Shown here piece by piece: positions 47,228 to 56,980 of a stretch of DNA of 64,000 nt (positions within the stretch are counted from its first letter, which is position 1; the number at the start of each line of letters is the position of its first letter). Position numbers and translations under genes: made by a program. The DNA is taken from contig JAOANR010000005.1 of assembly GCA_030278955.1 (NCBI GenBank), positions 29,689,849-29,753,848 of the forward strand, in the 5' to 3' direction. The notes under the pieces were generated by a model that was not told the DNA's origin, ran no database searches, and worked only from the letters and a program-made list of their open reading frames with translations. The DNA comes from Hygrophila difformis (Eukaryota > Streptophyta > Magnoliopsida > Lamiales > Acanthaceae).

Positions 47228-49360
47228 ATGGTGACCACAAGGAATAGGAGTTCCAACACTGAGAACTCACCTCTCCCAGCTCGTGGAGGCCCTCGCACTC
47301 GAGGAGGAAATCGCGGAGGGAACCGAGGAGGACAGAGTCGCGGAAGGGGAGGACGTGGCCGTGGCCGGAATTCAACTGAAATTACTACCTCAAATGATGC
47401 TCCGACCACCATTGCTACTCCAGAAGTTCCTATCTCCGACCCACTCGACATCCGCGTTGAGATGGCGCACGCGATCGAGGAAACAGCCCCGGGTGGTGCC
47501 CTAACAACGACTCAACTGGCGCAAACCCAATCGGAGGTTGGAACTGCTCTCTCCCATGAGGAAACCGCTCCCACCACGTCGCCCACATCCCTTGCACCTG
47601 TGCCAACCGTCCAAGTGCCCTTATCTACCCTGGCGGATGCGGCAATGCGATCTCAGAACCCTCCAAAAGGGAAAGGTAAAATGGCTTCTCAGAAAAACTT
47701 GGTTTCTGACAATGTTGATGCAGGGAGTTCGAATCCCATCTCTGGGCACCAAGATGGCACCCAACCTGGCCCTCAATCCTCAATCCCTTCTCCTGGCGCT
47801 GGCGCACTATCGCCCACTAGTGCTTCTGGTGAAACAGCAAATGTGCAAGTTCAAGTTCCGAAGGTTGCTATCAAGAATGCTGGTGGTGGGTCTCTAGGAA
47901 GTTCAGATGACGCCTCTGAACACACTTCAGAGTCCACCGAGTTGTCTGATTAGTCAGACAAGAACGTGGAGATCAATCCGGGTGATGAAGAATCCAGTGG
48001 AGACTCGGGAGATGAGGAGGCACCTGTTGGCACCCGCACTACCATCTCTGCTGAAGAGTTTCTTAGGCGTGAGGGACTCACTGAGGATGAGTTGAGAAGT
48101 GATGATGAAGAGCAAGTTGTTGCTCACACTGAGGCTGGACGTGAGGGGGAGCAATCTTCTTCATCGGATGGTGTCCCTCTCAGGGCCCTTGCTCGCAAGA
48201 AAGCTGCTGACAATAGGGCTAAAAGGAAAGCAGATGAGACCCCTTCCACCTCTCAACCTCAGAAAAAGAAGAAAGCTCCCACTGTTAATATCGAAGAGGA
48301 TGTTGCTCAGGATGAAGATGAAATCCCTGAGGTTGTGGATACCAATCTGGCTTATAGCTCCAAGTTTTACTCTCTGCAATCTCAGACTTTCTTTGAGACT
48401 GTCTTGCGTAAGAGGAAATTGAAACCTGAGGTTGCTTTCAAAGGTGCCAAGTGTGATGAGATTGGCTGGACAGAGTACCTTGAGAAAAGGCATCTCCTTC
48501 GTTGGGCATCCGATCTTCCAGGGAGCAAGCAATCAATTGTGAAGATGTTTTATGCAAACCTTAGAAAGTCAGTCATCGTCCCTGGAAGCAGCTGGTTTGG
48601 GCGAGTGTATGTCAAGAAGCAGCTTGTGCCTCTCACTGCTAAGGATATCTGTGACTTCCTTGGTGTTCCACAGTGTGACTTTGACACTGTATTCCGACCT
48701 GGTACCCAATTCAACAATGCCCTGATTGCCAAAATACTGACCAAGGACAAGGAAAAGAACATCAAAGGCAGAGGTTTGCGATCAGGCAACTTGACTCAGA
48801 GGTTCTTCTTGCTATACAAGTTCATCTCCTCCAATGTGATGCCTACAGCAAACCACTCAGTTGTCTCGAAGGAGATGTGTCAGTTGTTGTTTGCCATTGA
48901 TGAAAACAAGAAAGAGATCAACTATGGGAAGCTTGTTCTAAATCAAATGGTCGATATAGCTGAGAACCTCAAGAAGGACAGCTCTACTCTCATTCCCTTC
49001 CCAGCCTTGATCTATGGCTATCTGGAGTCTGTTGGTATTGATGGACATCCCAAGGAATTGGTGGATACCACTAAGGTGTTCAAGTTCACGGCAAAGTTGC
49101 AGAACAAGGTTCAAGACATTCCAGGCCCAGACGGACCTCCTATTCCTCAGACAGCCCTTGATCAACTCAAAGACATGATTGCAGAGCGCCAAGATGCTAT
49201 CAGGAGGAAGAGAGAAGAGCTGGATGAAGAAGAACGCGCCCTTGCTGAGATGGCTAAGCTTCTCCCTGAGGTCTGGGACTCCGATCCTGAGGATGAGGTG
49301 ACTGAGGCTGCTGCAGACTTTTATGCCACCACTGATGAGGATGACTCCTCTCCGGAGTAA
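47228..49360 (+). pseudogene. Third ORF of the Copia element (env position), one stop codon
   Basis: Two same-frame open segments, 47228-47953 and 47966-49360, are separated by a single TAG (47951-47953), so the ancestral ORF was about 710 codons. The N-terminus has an RGG-type basic tract (ARGGPRTRGGNRGGNRGG), then a low-complexity Ser/Thr/Pro-rich part. The C-terminal half is globular (FFETVLRKRKLKPEV, VKMFYANLRKSV, VYVKKQLVPLTAKDICDFLG) and resembles the family called putative plant transposon protein domain. A charged helical tail with REELDEEERAL closes it. No signal peptide or membrane segment was seen, so calling it an envelope would be unfounded. Its role is unknown; nucleic-acid binding is suggested by the RGG tract. 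Confidence 0.75.
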
Positions 49361-49387
49361 TTGGTCCTTTTTGCCATATTGAGATCC

Positions 49388-49720
49388 AGAGGGGGAGAAG
49401 GAGTGCGTGATCAAAGATGCCTGTCTCTGGTAAGTAGTTTTGTTTTATGTTCGGTTGTTATGATGGAACTCTGTTATTGAACTCCTAGTATTGTCTCTGT
49501 TGGACTGGTTTAGTTGTGACTGCTTTGCTGGCTTTATTGGTTTTGATGTACATGCTCCTTTGGACTAGTTTTTCTAATTGTACGGAGCATTAGATAGGAT
49601 GACTGGTTATTTTGCTATGTATTGGTGGTTGGGATTCTGTGATTTGTTTTGCTTGTACTAATTCATCATTGGGAGATCTTTGATCTTTTCTGGCTCACAT
49701 TATGTCAAAAAGGGGGAGAT
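49388..49720 (+). promoter_or_regulatory. Polypurine tracts of the Copia element
   Basis: AAAAAGGGGGAGA at 49707-49719 lies directly before the 3' LTR and would prime plus-strand synthesis. A similar AGAGGGGGAGAAG occurs at 49388-49400. The sequence between holds no gene. Confidence 0.85.
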
Positions 49721-50654
49721 TGTTAATACCCATATTTTGAGATAATGTGTTCCAACCCAATGATGAACACTAGATAGGTTCCCTTCCTCAAATCTTATCC
49801 GCGCGGTATTATTGGCATGGGATTTCCTGTGATCGGATAAGGTCGTCTCTGCATGGCAAGAAGAATCTCCCAACGGTCATCTGGTCTTTCTCAAGATGGG
49901 CGGTCTATACAAGGCATTCATATCCTACCCTCTATGGGAAGGCGTCGGCTATGGAAGGAGGAAGATTTCCTGGATCGGATTATCTCCTTCCATTGCAAGA
50001 GGATTTCGAATGACCCTTTAAGAAGGCCTGATTACAATGGACGAATACACCTCTTGGCTATTATCCTTCTTATGCTCTAAAACGTGTGAGAAATCCTTGG
50101 ACAATCTCTTCACCTCATCCGCAAGATTCATCACTTGTGAAAGGGATTGCCGCTTGAGTGATTATTTCTATCGTCATATACATTGAACCCTTGATTGATT
50201 TCGACACGATTCGATCAAGGGAAACACTCAAGATTGTGTCACCAAGATACTACCCTTCATTGCTACATCAAAGGGAGGATCCTTTACAGGTTCACTCAAG
50301 GGAAACTTGGAGAAGGAGTCTTCAAGGGGTCGAAGCAGAATCGGAGCATTCTCACCAGAAAAGGGAGTTTCTGGTACCATCGATCATCCACTTGGGTGTT
50401 GGAGTAAAAGGTTACTGGTTCACTATTGTTCGTGTTGTAACGTGGTGTTCGAACACATAGTGGAACACTCCTGGATTGGTATCCCCCAGACGTAGGCCTT
50501 GGGCCGAACTGGGTCAACAACTCTCTGTTTGTTCTTGTTTCTTTACTGCACTTATTTACCTTTGAGTACTAACCTTCTAACAAGTCTTTTAAGTGTGCGA
50601 TTGAACAAACAGTTGTGGTTAAAGTTTCTAATCTTGACGTATAAGGGACCAACA
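49721..50654 (+). repeat. 3' LTR of the Copia element
   Basis: 934 bp. By eye it differs from the 5' LTR at about six positions, four of them within 49930-50040. Confidence 0.96.
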
Positions 50655-50659
50655 GTTTT

Positions 50660-50900
50660 CTTTTCCAAATTTGATATGCACTTTGAGATTTGATACTCAA
50701 GGATCATGATATATCAATCCAGCCCCTAAGGACCTTGTTGCAATTTTTAAAAGGGATCAGTTGGGTCCCAACACTCAAAACTCCAATCAGGCTCTATGCG
50801 TGGTCATGCCTAAGGAGACCCTCTGTAGCTGCATTCCATGCCAAGAAATATCTAAGATTATGCTATCTTTCACCAAATCTACATATCAACAAAAAATTAT
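50660..50900 (-). mobile_element. Probable continuation of the minus-strand LINE RNase H
   Basis: Read on the minus strand across the removed Copia insertion, the sequence leads into NNGFEADNKEIIELLQ at 40854. Upstream fragments such as GLLRHDHA resemble the IRD-type strand of plant LINE RNase H. Stops and frame changes are frequent. Confidence 0.4.
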
Positions 50901-50939
50901 CATTAGAAGCATATTTACTCAATCATCACCCAAAATTTA

Positions 50940-51890
50940 CATCGAAATCGTAGCAAAGTATTGACAAAATATGTCAATATCACGTTCCATACTAAAAGAA
51001 TTTACTAAGCAATCCGGGCTTGTAATAAGTGTAGTGAAATCCCACGTCATGTTTGGATATGCAGTGCCAACACCATTAAGAGCTAACATTATCTAAGAAC
51101 TTCAGTTTAAAATGAACATATCGATTGGAAACTATCTTGGCATCCCAATCTCTGTGGGTCAACAATCATCATCATATTTTGATTTCCTTTCGGAAAAATT
51201 TCAAAAGAAACATAAAGGATAGTCATGTCGTTCGTTGAGCTTGGCAGGTATAATCACATTAATTCAAATGGTACTTAACTCACTTTGTTGCTACTCTATG
51301 CAGGTACTTAAAGTGCCAACTACCATCATAAAAAAATCGAAGTCATATGTCGTAATTTTCTATGGGGAAGAATAGCGGATCATAGATGGGTACACCTTGT
51401 GGCATGGAAGACTGTAACTTACAACAAACATCGTGGCGGGCTATAATGAATATTGTTGGCAAGTTCTAACTAAATGGGAGAGTGCATTGGCACCAGAAAC
51501 TATAGAGACGAGCTCACATTTCGCACAGACCATAACTCGCATTTGGCCAAAATTCAAAAATAAATTTCGGATGGCGACTAACGGCTGGGAATAGGAACCG
51601 AAATTCTGGAAAGACAAATGGATGGATTCATAAACAACATTGATTGACCAAGCATTAAGGGACATTGATACCGAATATAGACACCGCGAAATACACTCCT
51701 ATATGGATGGCCATTCATGGAAATGGGAAGAGGTTTGAGACATTATCCCACATGACAAAATAAGGAAACTAAGAGTTGACCCAACACTGAGAGCTACATA
51801 TGAAGATACCCCATATTGGATTCCATCGTCTTCGGAGAAATTTTCGATCCAGTCGGCCTATAGTGCGTTGGAGGATGACAGTTGAAAGAT
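50940..51890 (+). mobile_element. Plus-strand LINE fragment (RT and zf-RVT)
   Basis: The plus strand reads EFTKQSGLVISVVKSHVMFG, ISIGNYLGIPISVG and LSLAGIITLIQMVLNS, the C-terminal RT motifs of plant L1 elements, then MATNGWE and WMDGHSWKWE-type zf-RVT sequence. Several stops break it. It lies head to head with the minus-strand LINE on its left. No poly(A) or 5' end was seen. Confidence 0.8.
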
Positions 51891-51894
51891 GCTA

Positions 51895-52203
51895 ATAGGG
51901 AGTGGGTAGTCGTATACCATGTGTCAAATGTAGTTAACCTCTACTGAACCTTGAAATACCTTTTGATAGAGTGGCTTAACAATAACTTCCCCAAAAAAAT
52001 ACTCTAACTCTTAAAAGTTGGAAAAACTTATATATATTTGCCTCATTATATATTTGCAAAAATATTATTTCAATTCTCAATACTTGCCTCATTATATATA
52101 TTTTCCAGAAATATAATGGGGCAAATATCTAATTTTTTTTTTCTAACTTTCAAGACTTAATGGGTATCTTTTTCCAAGAAAAAATTTAAGGGTATAATTG
52201 ATT
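51895..52203. other. AT-rich spacer
   Basis: Contains two partial copies of CCTCATTATATAT-type sequence (about 52040 and 52085). No gene seen. Confidence 0.4.
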
Positions 52204-52212
52204 ATTTTCAAA

Positions 52213-52735
52213 GGTGTATGGTAGTGTGCGGACGTTTCATCCGTGTGGACATGCGGACGTCGTCCGTAACTGTTGATCATTTTCATCATCCAACGATTGA
52301 GATCATTTGTAGGGTTACTATATCAAGTCGCTAAATTGTATAGGCCTTGTCACTGAATTGCATATGCCATGTCGCTGAATTATGTAGGGGCCGTCGGTGA
52401 GATGCGTTCAAATGCATAGAAAAATATCGCTGAAATATAAAATTATATCGTTGAAATAAATACAATAATATCGCTGAATTGCATAGGCCATGTCGCTGAA
52501 TTACATGGGCCATGTCGCTGAATTGTGAAGGCTCATTCGCTGAGATGCGTTTAAAATCCCAATGACATTCAAACGACTCTAACTTCAAACGTCACTGAGA
52601 TTAACATAATAATGTCGTTGAATTGCATAGGCTGCGTCACTGAATAGCATTGGCTCTGTCACTGAGTTGTGTATGTCATATAACTGAGTTGCCAATTAAA
52701 CGGTTGCGGATGTTGTCCGCACCGTAATCGTTCCC
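52213..52735. mobile_element. Mutator-type MITE built of CGCTGAATTGCATAGG repeats
   Basis: Flanked by the 9-bp duplication attttcaaa (52204-52212 and 52736-52744). The ends share GTGCGGAC in inverted orientation, plus a neighbouring ATCCG word. Most of the interior (about 52325-52695) is a degenerate tandem array, with about a dozen copies of (G)TCGCTGAATTGCATAGGCC-like units of 20-35 bp. Confidence 0.75.
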
Positions 52736-52797
52736 ATTTTCAAATAGTTCTTAATAGAAAAATAATTACTTAACAGCGATGATAATTATAATTATTA

Positions 52798-52826
52798 TTG
52801 TTGTTGTTGTTGTTGTTGTTGTTGTT
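52798..52826. repeat. (TTG)n microsatellite
   Basis: About nine and a half TTG units. Confidence 0.95.
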
Positions 52827-52981
52827 AAATAAAGGAGTCTTGTTGTGAGGCCTAGGAGTGGGAATAGGCCAGGCTATACGTCTGGCCAGGCTTTTTTTTT
52901 TTTTAAAAAAAAAATTATAAAGAGGTTAGGCTCAGGTAGGTTTGAAAGCCTTGGATCAGACTTTATAAAAAGCATATTGTG

Positions 52982-53092
52982 AATGTTTAGGAGTTAGCGG
53001 ATCTGCTAGCGGATTCGGAGAGATAATTGTGAGATAATCTGCTCTTCGAATCTGATATCTGCTAGTAGATCCACTCACTACCAAACATCCTC
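52982..53092. mobile_element. Short MITE-like element
   Basis: GAATGTTTAGGAGTTAGCGG at the left and CTCACTACCAAACATCC at the right form imperfect inverted repeats, and GCTAGCGGAT/ATCTGCTAG words recur inside. Too diverged to fix borders. Confidence 0.4.
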
Positions 53093-53131
53093 AGTAGGCC
53101 TACTAGGCCGACTTATTAAGTATTATTAGTA

Positions 53132-53272
53132 CTAGTTTTTTCCCCGCCCGTGTGGGCGGGTATGATAAATATATGTAAAATTGTACTATTATTCACATGA
53201 TGAACCATATATTTATATATTATAAATGCGTAGTTGTATTATTACTATTTTACATAGAAGTAATTATTTATT
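53132..53272 (-). mobile_element. Helitron 3' end in minus orientation
   Basis: On the minus strand a hairpin (CCCGCCC ... GGGCGGG, 53144-53161) precedes a T/A-rich link and CTAG at 53132-53135, followed by T, the Helitron terminus. The element extends rightwards and is interrupted by the Mutator-type insertion at 53273. The 5' end was not found. Confidence 0.55.
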
Positions 53273-55079
53273 GAGTTAAATTTTTATTTAGGCCATAACA
53301 AGGTACCATTTCCGATTTTGAGCCATCAATAATTCCTATTACGTTTCTAGGCCACGACAAGGCATTTGGGCTCGATTCTGGACCAATTTGACCATTCCAA
53401 GGGTCTTTCGGGGCGAGTGTGTCGAACTTGCCTATGAAGTCACGCGAATATAATTTTCTTGGCTATTCCCAAACTTCAGTTACCTGTCCCACGTATATCA
53501 ATTGATTTCCATCTTCTCCATAGGACGTCGCTTTCTTGCTCAAGAAACATTACAATTCCAATTTTTGGTTTCCACTTCTATTTATGTTTTGCCTTCGAGG
53601 TATGAAAATGACTTTTTTTTTTCATAGTCTACAATAACTGACTTAATAGAATATGGTATTCAATAATATTCTTTATTACTATTAGTTAATATCACATGCG
53701 AACACAACAAACCTCTATATTTTTATGAACGCAATTCTTTAGTACTCAAGTTTAGACCAGATCTAGAGAACAAATAGTGATAGAGGTTGAAGTTTGGGTT
53801 TGAGTAAACAAAGAAAATTAAAGTATAGGGAGGCTGCTTTCTTGAATTGAGAAAATCCAATTGAATTAATCTAAAGAGCTCAATATCAGACTATTTTCCG
53901 CCTACTACTAAAATAAACTACTAGCTTATTGCTACAATGTAGAAGAGGAGGAAGGTCTTGGACGCCATCTCTGTAACATACAACTTCGTTAACATAGCTC
54001 AAAAAGGATTTCAACAAACCCTAAATTATTGTACCAAAATTTTCAATTGTTGTCGCCCGAAACTTGAGGATTCACGATTCCAATATACAAGATCAATGCA
54101 AACGATTATTCTTCAGCTCATAAGGATTCCATAGAAACGTTCAGAGCTCAAAACCATCGTCGGACATAAAACGACTCGCCGGAGAAGATGATGAATAGTG
54201 TTTTATGGACATTCAACTCCTCGCCGGACATAAAACGACTCGCCACAGATTTTATGAACATTCAACTCCTCTCGACATGAGGATCACGAATCTGTTCTCA
54301 TATTTTAGGAAATCCAACCATATCTCTCAGACACAAAATATGGCCGGAATTTTCAATAACTTGGCCGGAAAAATGATTTTCCTTGGCCGGAGACCGTTTC
54401 TTCACCGTTGCCATCGCACATTATATCAATTTCAATCGAAATTGCCTATCGATTACAAACCTAAATTCAAATTACAATTTCGATCTCATACAAAAAAAAT
54501 CAGTAGAAATTTCAAAATCTAAAATACAGAGTCACAATCAAACTCATTCAATCTCAACCCATCTGTCCAGAAACTCAAACCAAACACTCGAGTGAATCAA
54601 GGAGGCTCTGATACTTTCTTAATATTGTCGTGGACCAACTAGGAGGCTCTGATACCATTCAAACCTTCGCAATATGGGGTTCACTTCCACATGTGTATGG
54701 TGCATTTTCGTCTAGGGTTTACTGGCGTAGCTTCGCAATGTAGGTTGAAATTCGATTCACAATTTAGGGTTCAGTTCACTTAGTGATTGAGGGTATGGTG
54801 AGCAGAGTTGGGTGAATTTCGATGTTAGGGTTCACTGGAAAAAATTTCACCAATTTTTGGGTTCACTTTCGATGAAGAAAGGACAATTGTAAACACGCTT
54901 TTTTCGATTCCAACACACTTCCGTAAGTGTAGTTGACGCGGCCCGAAAGCCTCCAGGATCGGTCAAATTGGCCCAAATTCGAGCTCAAATACCTTGTGGT
55001 GGCCTAAAAGCGTAATAGAAATTATTGATTGACCAAAATCAGAAATAGGATCTTGTTATGGCCCCAAAAAAGTTAACTC
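53273..55079. mobile_element. Non-autonomous Mutator-type element, family CCATAACAAGG, copy 2
   Basis: The ends start GAGTTAAA and share CCATAACAAG in inverted orientation, as in 38468-39693. Flanked by the 9-bp duplication ttatttatt (53264-53272 and 55080-55088). 1807 bp. The interior (54200-54800) has short open frames and repeated GGCCGGA words but no recognised domain. No transposase. Confidence 0.85.
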
Positions 55080-55095
55080 TTATTTATTTGATATA

Positions 55096-55354
55096 CCACC
55101 TCCGTCTCACCGTTTTTGTTACGGATGAGTTTTTGGCACTATTCACTGTTTACCTTTGATTCGAATTTTTATCATAGCTATGTAAGAAAAAACATAGTCA
55201 AGTAAGATCTTATTAGATTCATCTAATATTGTAGTTTTAGATAATCAATTTTTATAACTTTTCATTTTCTACAATTTAAGTTATTAATCATTAAAAATAT
55301 ATATCGACATGCGTGTCGGAGGCCTATGTAACAAAAATAATGTGACATGGGAAG
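55096..55354. mobile_element. Stowaway-like MITE
   Basis: Left end CCACCTCCGTCTCACCG, right end ATGTGACATGGGAAG, with TA on both sides (55094-55095 and 55355-55356). It lies seven bases from the Mutator-type copy 2. Confidence 0.65.
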
Positions 55355-55413
55355 TATAAGCATTTCTTGATTTTGAAATAGGTTTAATCTGTAAAAAGTT
55401 TAAGAGCCTGTTC

Positions 55414-55585
55414 TCCTAAACTTATTTCCAGAACTTATTACTTATTGTTATTAAAATCAGACCAGATCAAATCAGATCACATCAGACCCATTCAGATTAG
55501 ATCGGACCAGACCAAATCCAATCAGATCAGACCAAACCTTATAAAATTCAAATCAGAAAACCTTATTTCAGGCGAAGAGAACATG
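55414..55585. mobile_element. MITE-like element, CAGATCAGA core (second copy)
   Basis: Ends CCTGTTCTCCTAAAC and TTCAGGCGAAGAGAAC are partial inverted repeats. The core repeats ATCAGACCAGATC words, the reverse complement of the GATCTGATCTG core at 38112-38340. Confidence 0.5.
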
Positions 55586-56378
55586 GACTAAAAGTGTGCA
55601 AGTGTGACCTAACGTAGCCTATATCCACCCTAGTATGAGTAAACAATCCACGAATGTGTTGTATTTTGGGTTTTGAGGTATCCATAGGTACTTGGAGAGT
55701 TAGGGTGTTAATGGTTTGATTTTTGTGCATTAACCAGTGAAATACAGAGGGGGCTTATATTGGGGCATTTCAGTATCACTACCCATTTAAATAAGAAAAA
55801 GCTTTGTTGACCTCAATATAACCAATACTCTTCTTTTGCCCTTCTACGATTGACTTGCTAGTTAGCCACCGAGTGGGATTCTAGTGGGCTACGAGTGGAA
55901 TTCTAGTGGGCTTCTAGTGGGATTCTTGGTATTCTAGTGGGCTACGAGTGGGATTCTACTGGGCCTTTAGTGGGATTCTAGTGGGCTACGAGTGCATCGA
56001 TGGAACGTATTTTGAACAGAACAACGAGTGGCGAGAAATTCACATGACCACCGAGTGTGACTCGAGCACAGCCGAGTGCTACACGTTTACCACCGAGTGG
56101 CACTCGTTGAGCGCCGATTGTCACTCGAAACCACCAAGTGATAATTGCACAATCGTTACAGCAGACGAACGTGAGATTGGATTGGCACGCAGAATCTTCT
56201 ATTGGCACATGTTTTTAAGGTTGTTGAAGCATTAAATTTGGTTGTTGGAACATTTAATGGATGAATTTAACATTCGAATTGTAGTGTAATGGATGAACAT
56301 TGTCTACTGTTTCAAATCAAAAAACTCAAAAATCATTAGAAAGACATTGAGAAAAATATGTTCCATTGGAAGGAAGAA

Positions 56379-56980
56379 ATGGCATCATCCTCATCACAAA
56401 TGCCCCCCGATCATGGAGCAGAGGTATATTCATCATCCACTCTATACGATAGTATTTTCGGAACACCTTTTATTAATGTCGATGGAGTTTTTGAGAATGG
56501 AGAATATGGTGGTGTGGAAAAAAAATATTTTCAATGTAGAAGATAAGGAAAAAAAATCGTTTGGTGGTGATAATGTTGGTAGAGAGTACAATGATGATAT
56601 GTTTATTAACGATAAAGTTGTTGCCGATGGCAGTGATAATATGTTTATGAACGATGAAGTTGTTGCCGATGATAGTGATGATATGTTTATGTATGATGAA
56701 GTTGTTGCCGATGGTAGTAACGAGCAGGAAGAAATTATATATGATGATGATAGTAACAGTGATCCGGAGTATGTTGTTGAAGAGGAGGACAATGGGGAAG
56801 ATGTAGATGAGGAAGTAGAGGATTTGTAAGATGATGAAAAAATTTGGGAGGAGATACAAGATTTTTATGATTCGTGCCCATTCGTATGTCGATCGAGTGG
56901 ACTCAATGTTCCGTTAAGAAAATCAGAAAAAATCTCACAAATTCCCGAAGTAGAACCGTGCAGATACTATGATGGAGCAG
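56379..56980 (+). pseudogene. N-terminal remnant of a MULE transposase with acidic repeats
   Basis: From the ATG at 56379 the frame reads AEVYSSSTLYDSIFGTPFIN, which matches in position and pattern the start of the MULE-1 transposase (VELHSGSVMDNIFGPTPTIN). A frame change near 56515 leads into an acidic stretch with three 14-residue repeats of the type DDMFMYDEVVADGS (56590-56720) and an Asp/Glu-rich tail to 56829. Further codons (KIWEEIQDFYDSCPF) follow after a stop. The MuDR DNA-binding region, DDE core and SWIM finger are absent, so no transposase can be made. Confidence 0.65.

Larger units (their letters stand above)
40860..50654 (+). mobile_element. Sirevirus-like Copia LTR retrotransposon with a third ORF
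   Basis: 9.8 kb, with two 934-bp LTRs, a 5-bp target duplication gtttt (40855-40859, 50655-50659), a Met-initiator tRNA primer site and a polypurine tract. The order gag, protease, integrase, RT, RNase H is that of Copia. A further long ORF lies between pol and the 3' LTR, and a second polypurine-like tract (49388-49400) lies upstream of the main one; both traits are reported for Sireviruses. The LTRs differ at about six positions by eye, so the insertion is recent. A stop in pol, a stop in ORF3 and a gag/pol frame change make this copy doubtful as an autonomous element. Confidence 0.95.

Noticed and set aside
47228..49360. Third ORF of the Copia element as a viral envelope gene
   Set aside because: No signal peptide, membrane span or glycoprotein pattern is visible; only the position is env-like.
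54605..54660. GGCTCTGATAC words as a minus-strand Copia primer binding site
   Set aside because: No LTR borders or Copia coding sequence lie nearby. The phrase occurs twice within a Mutator-type element and looks incidental.
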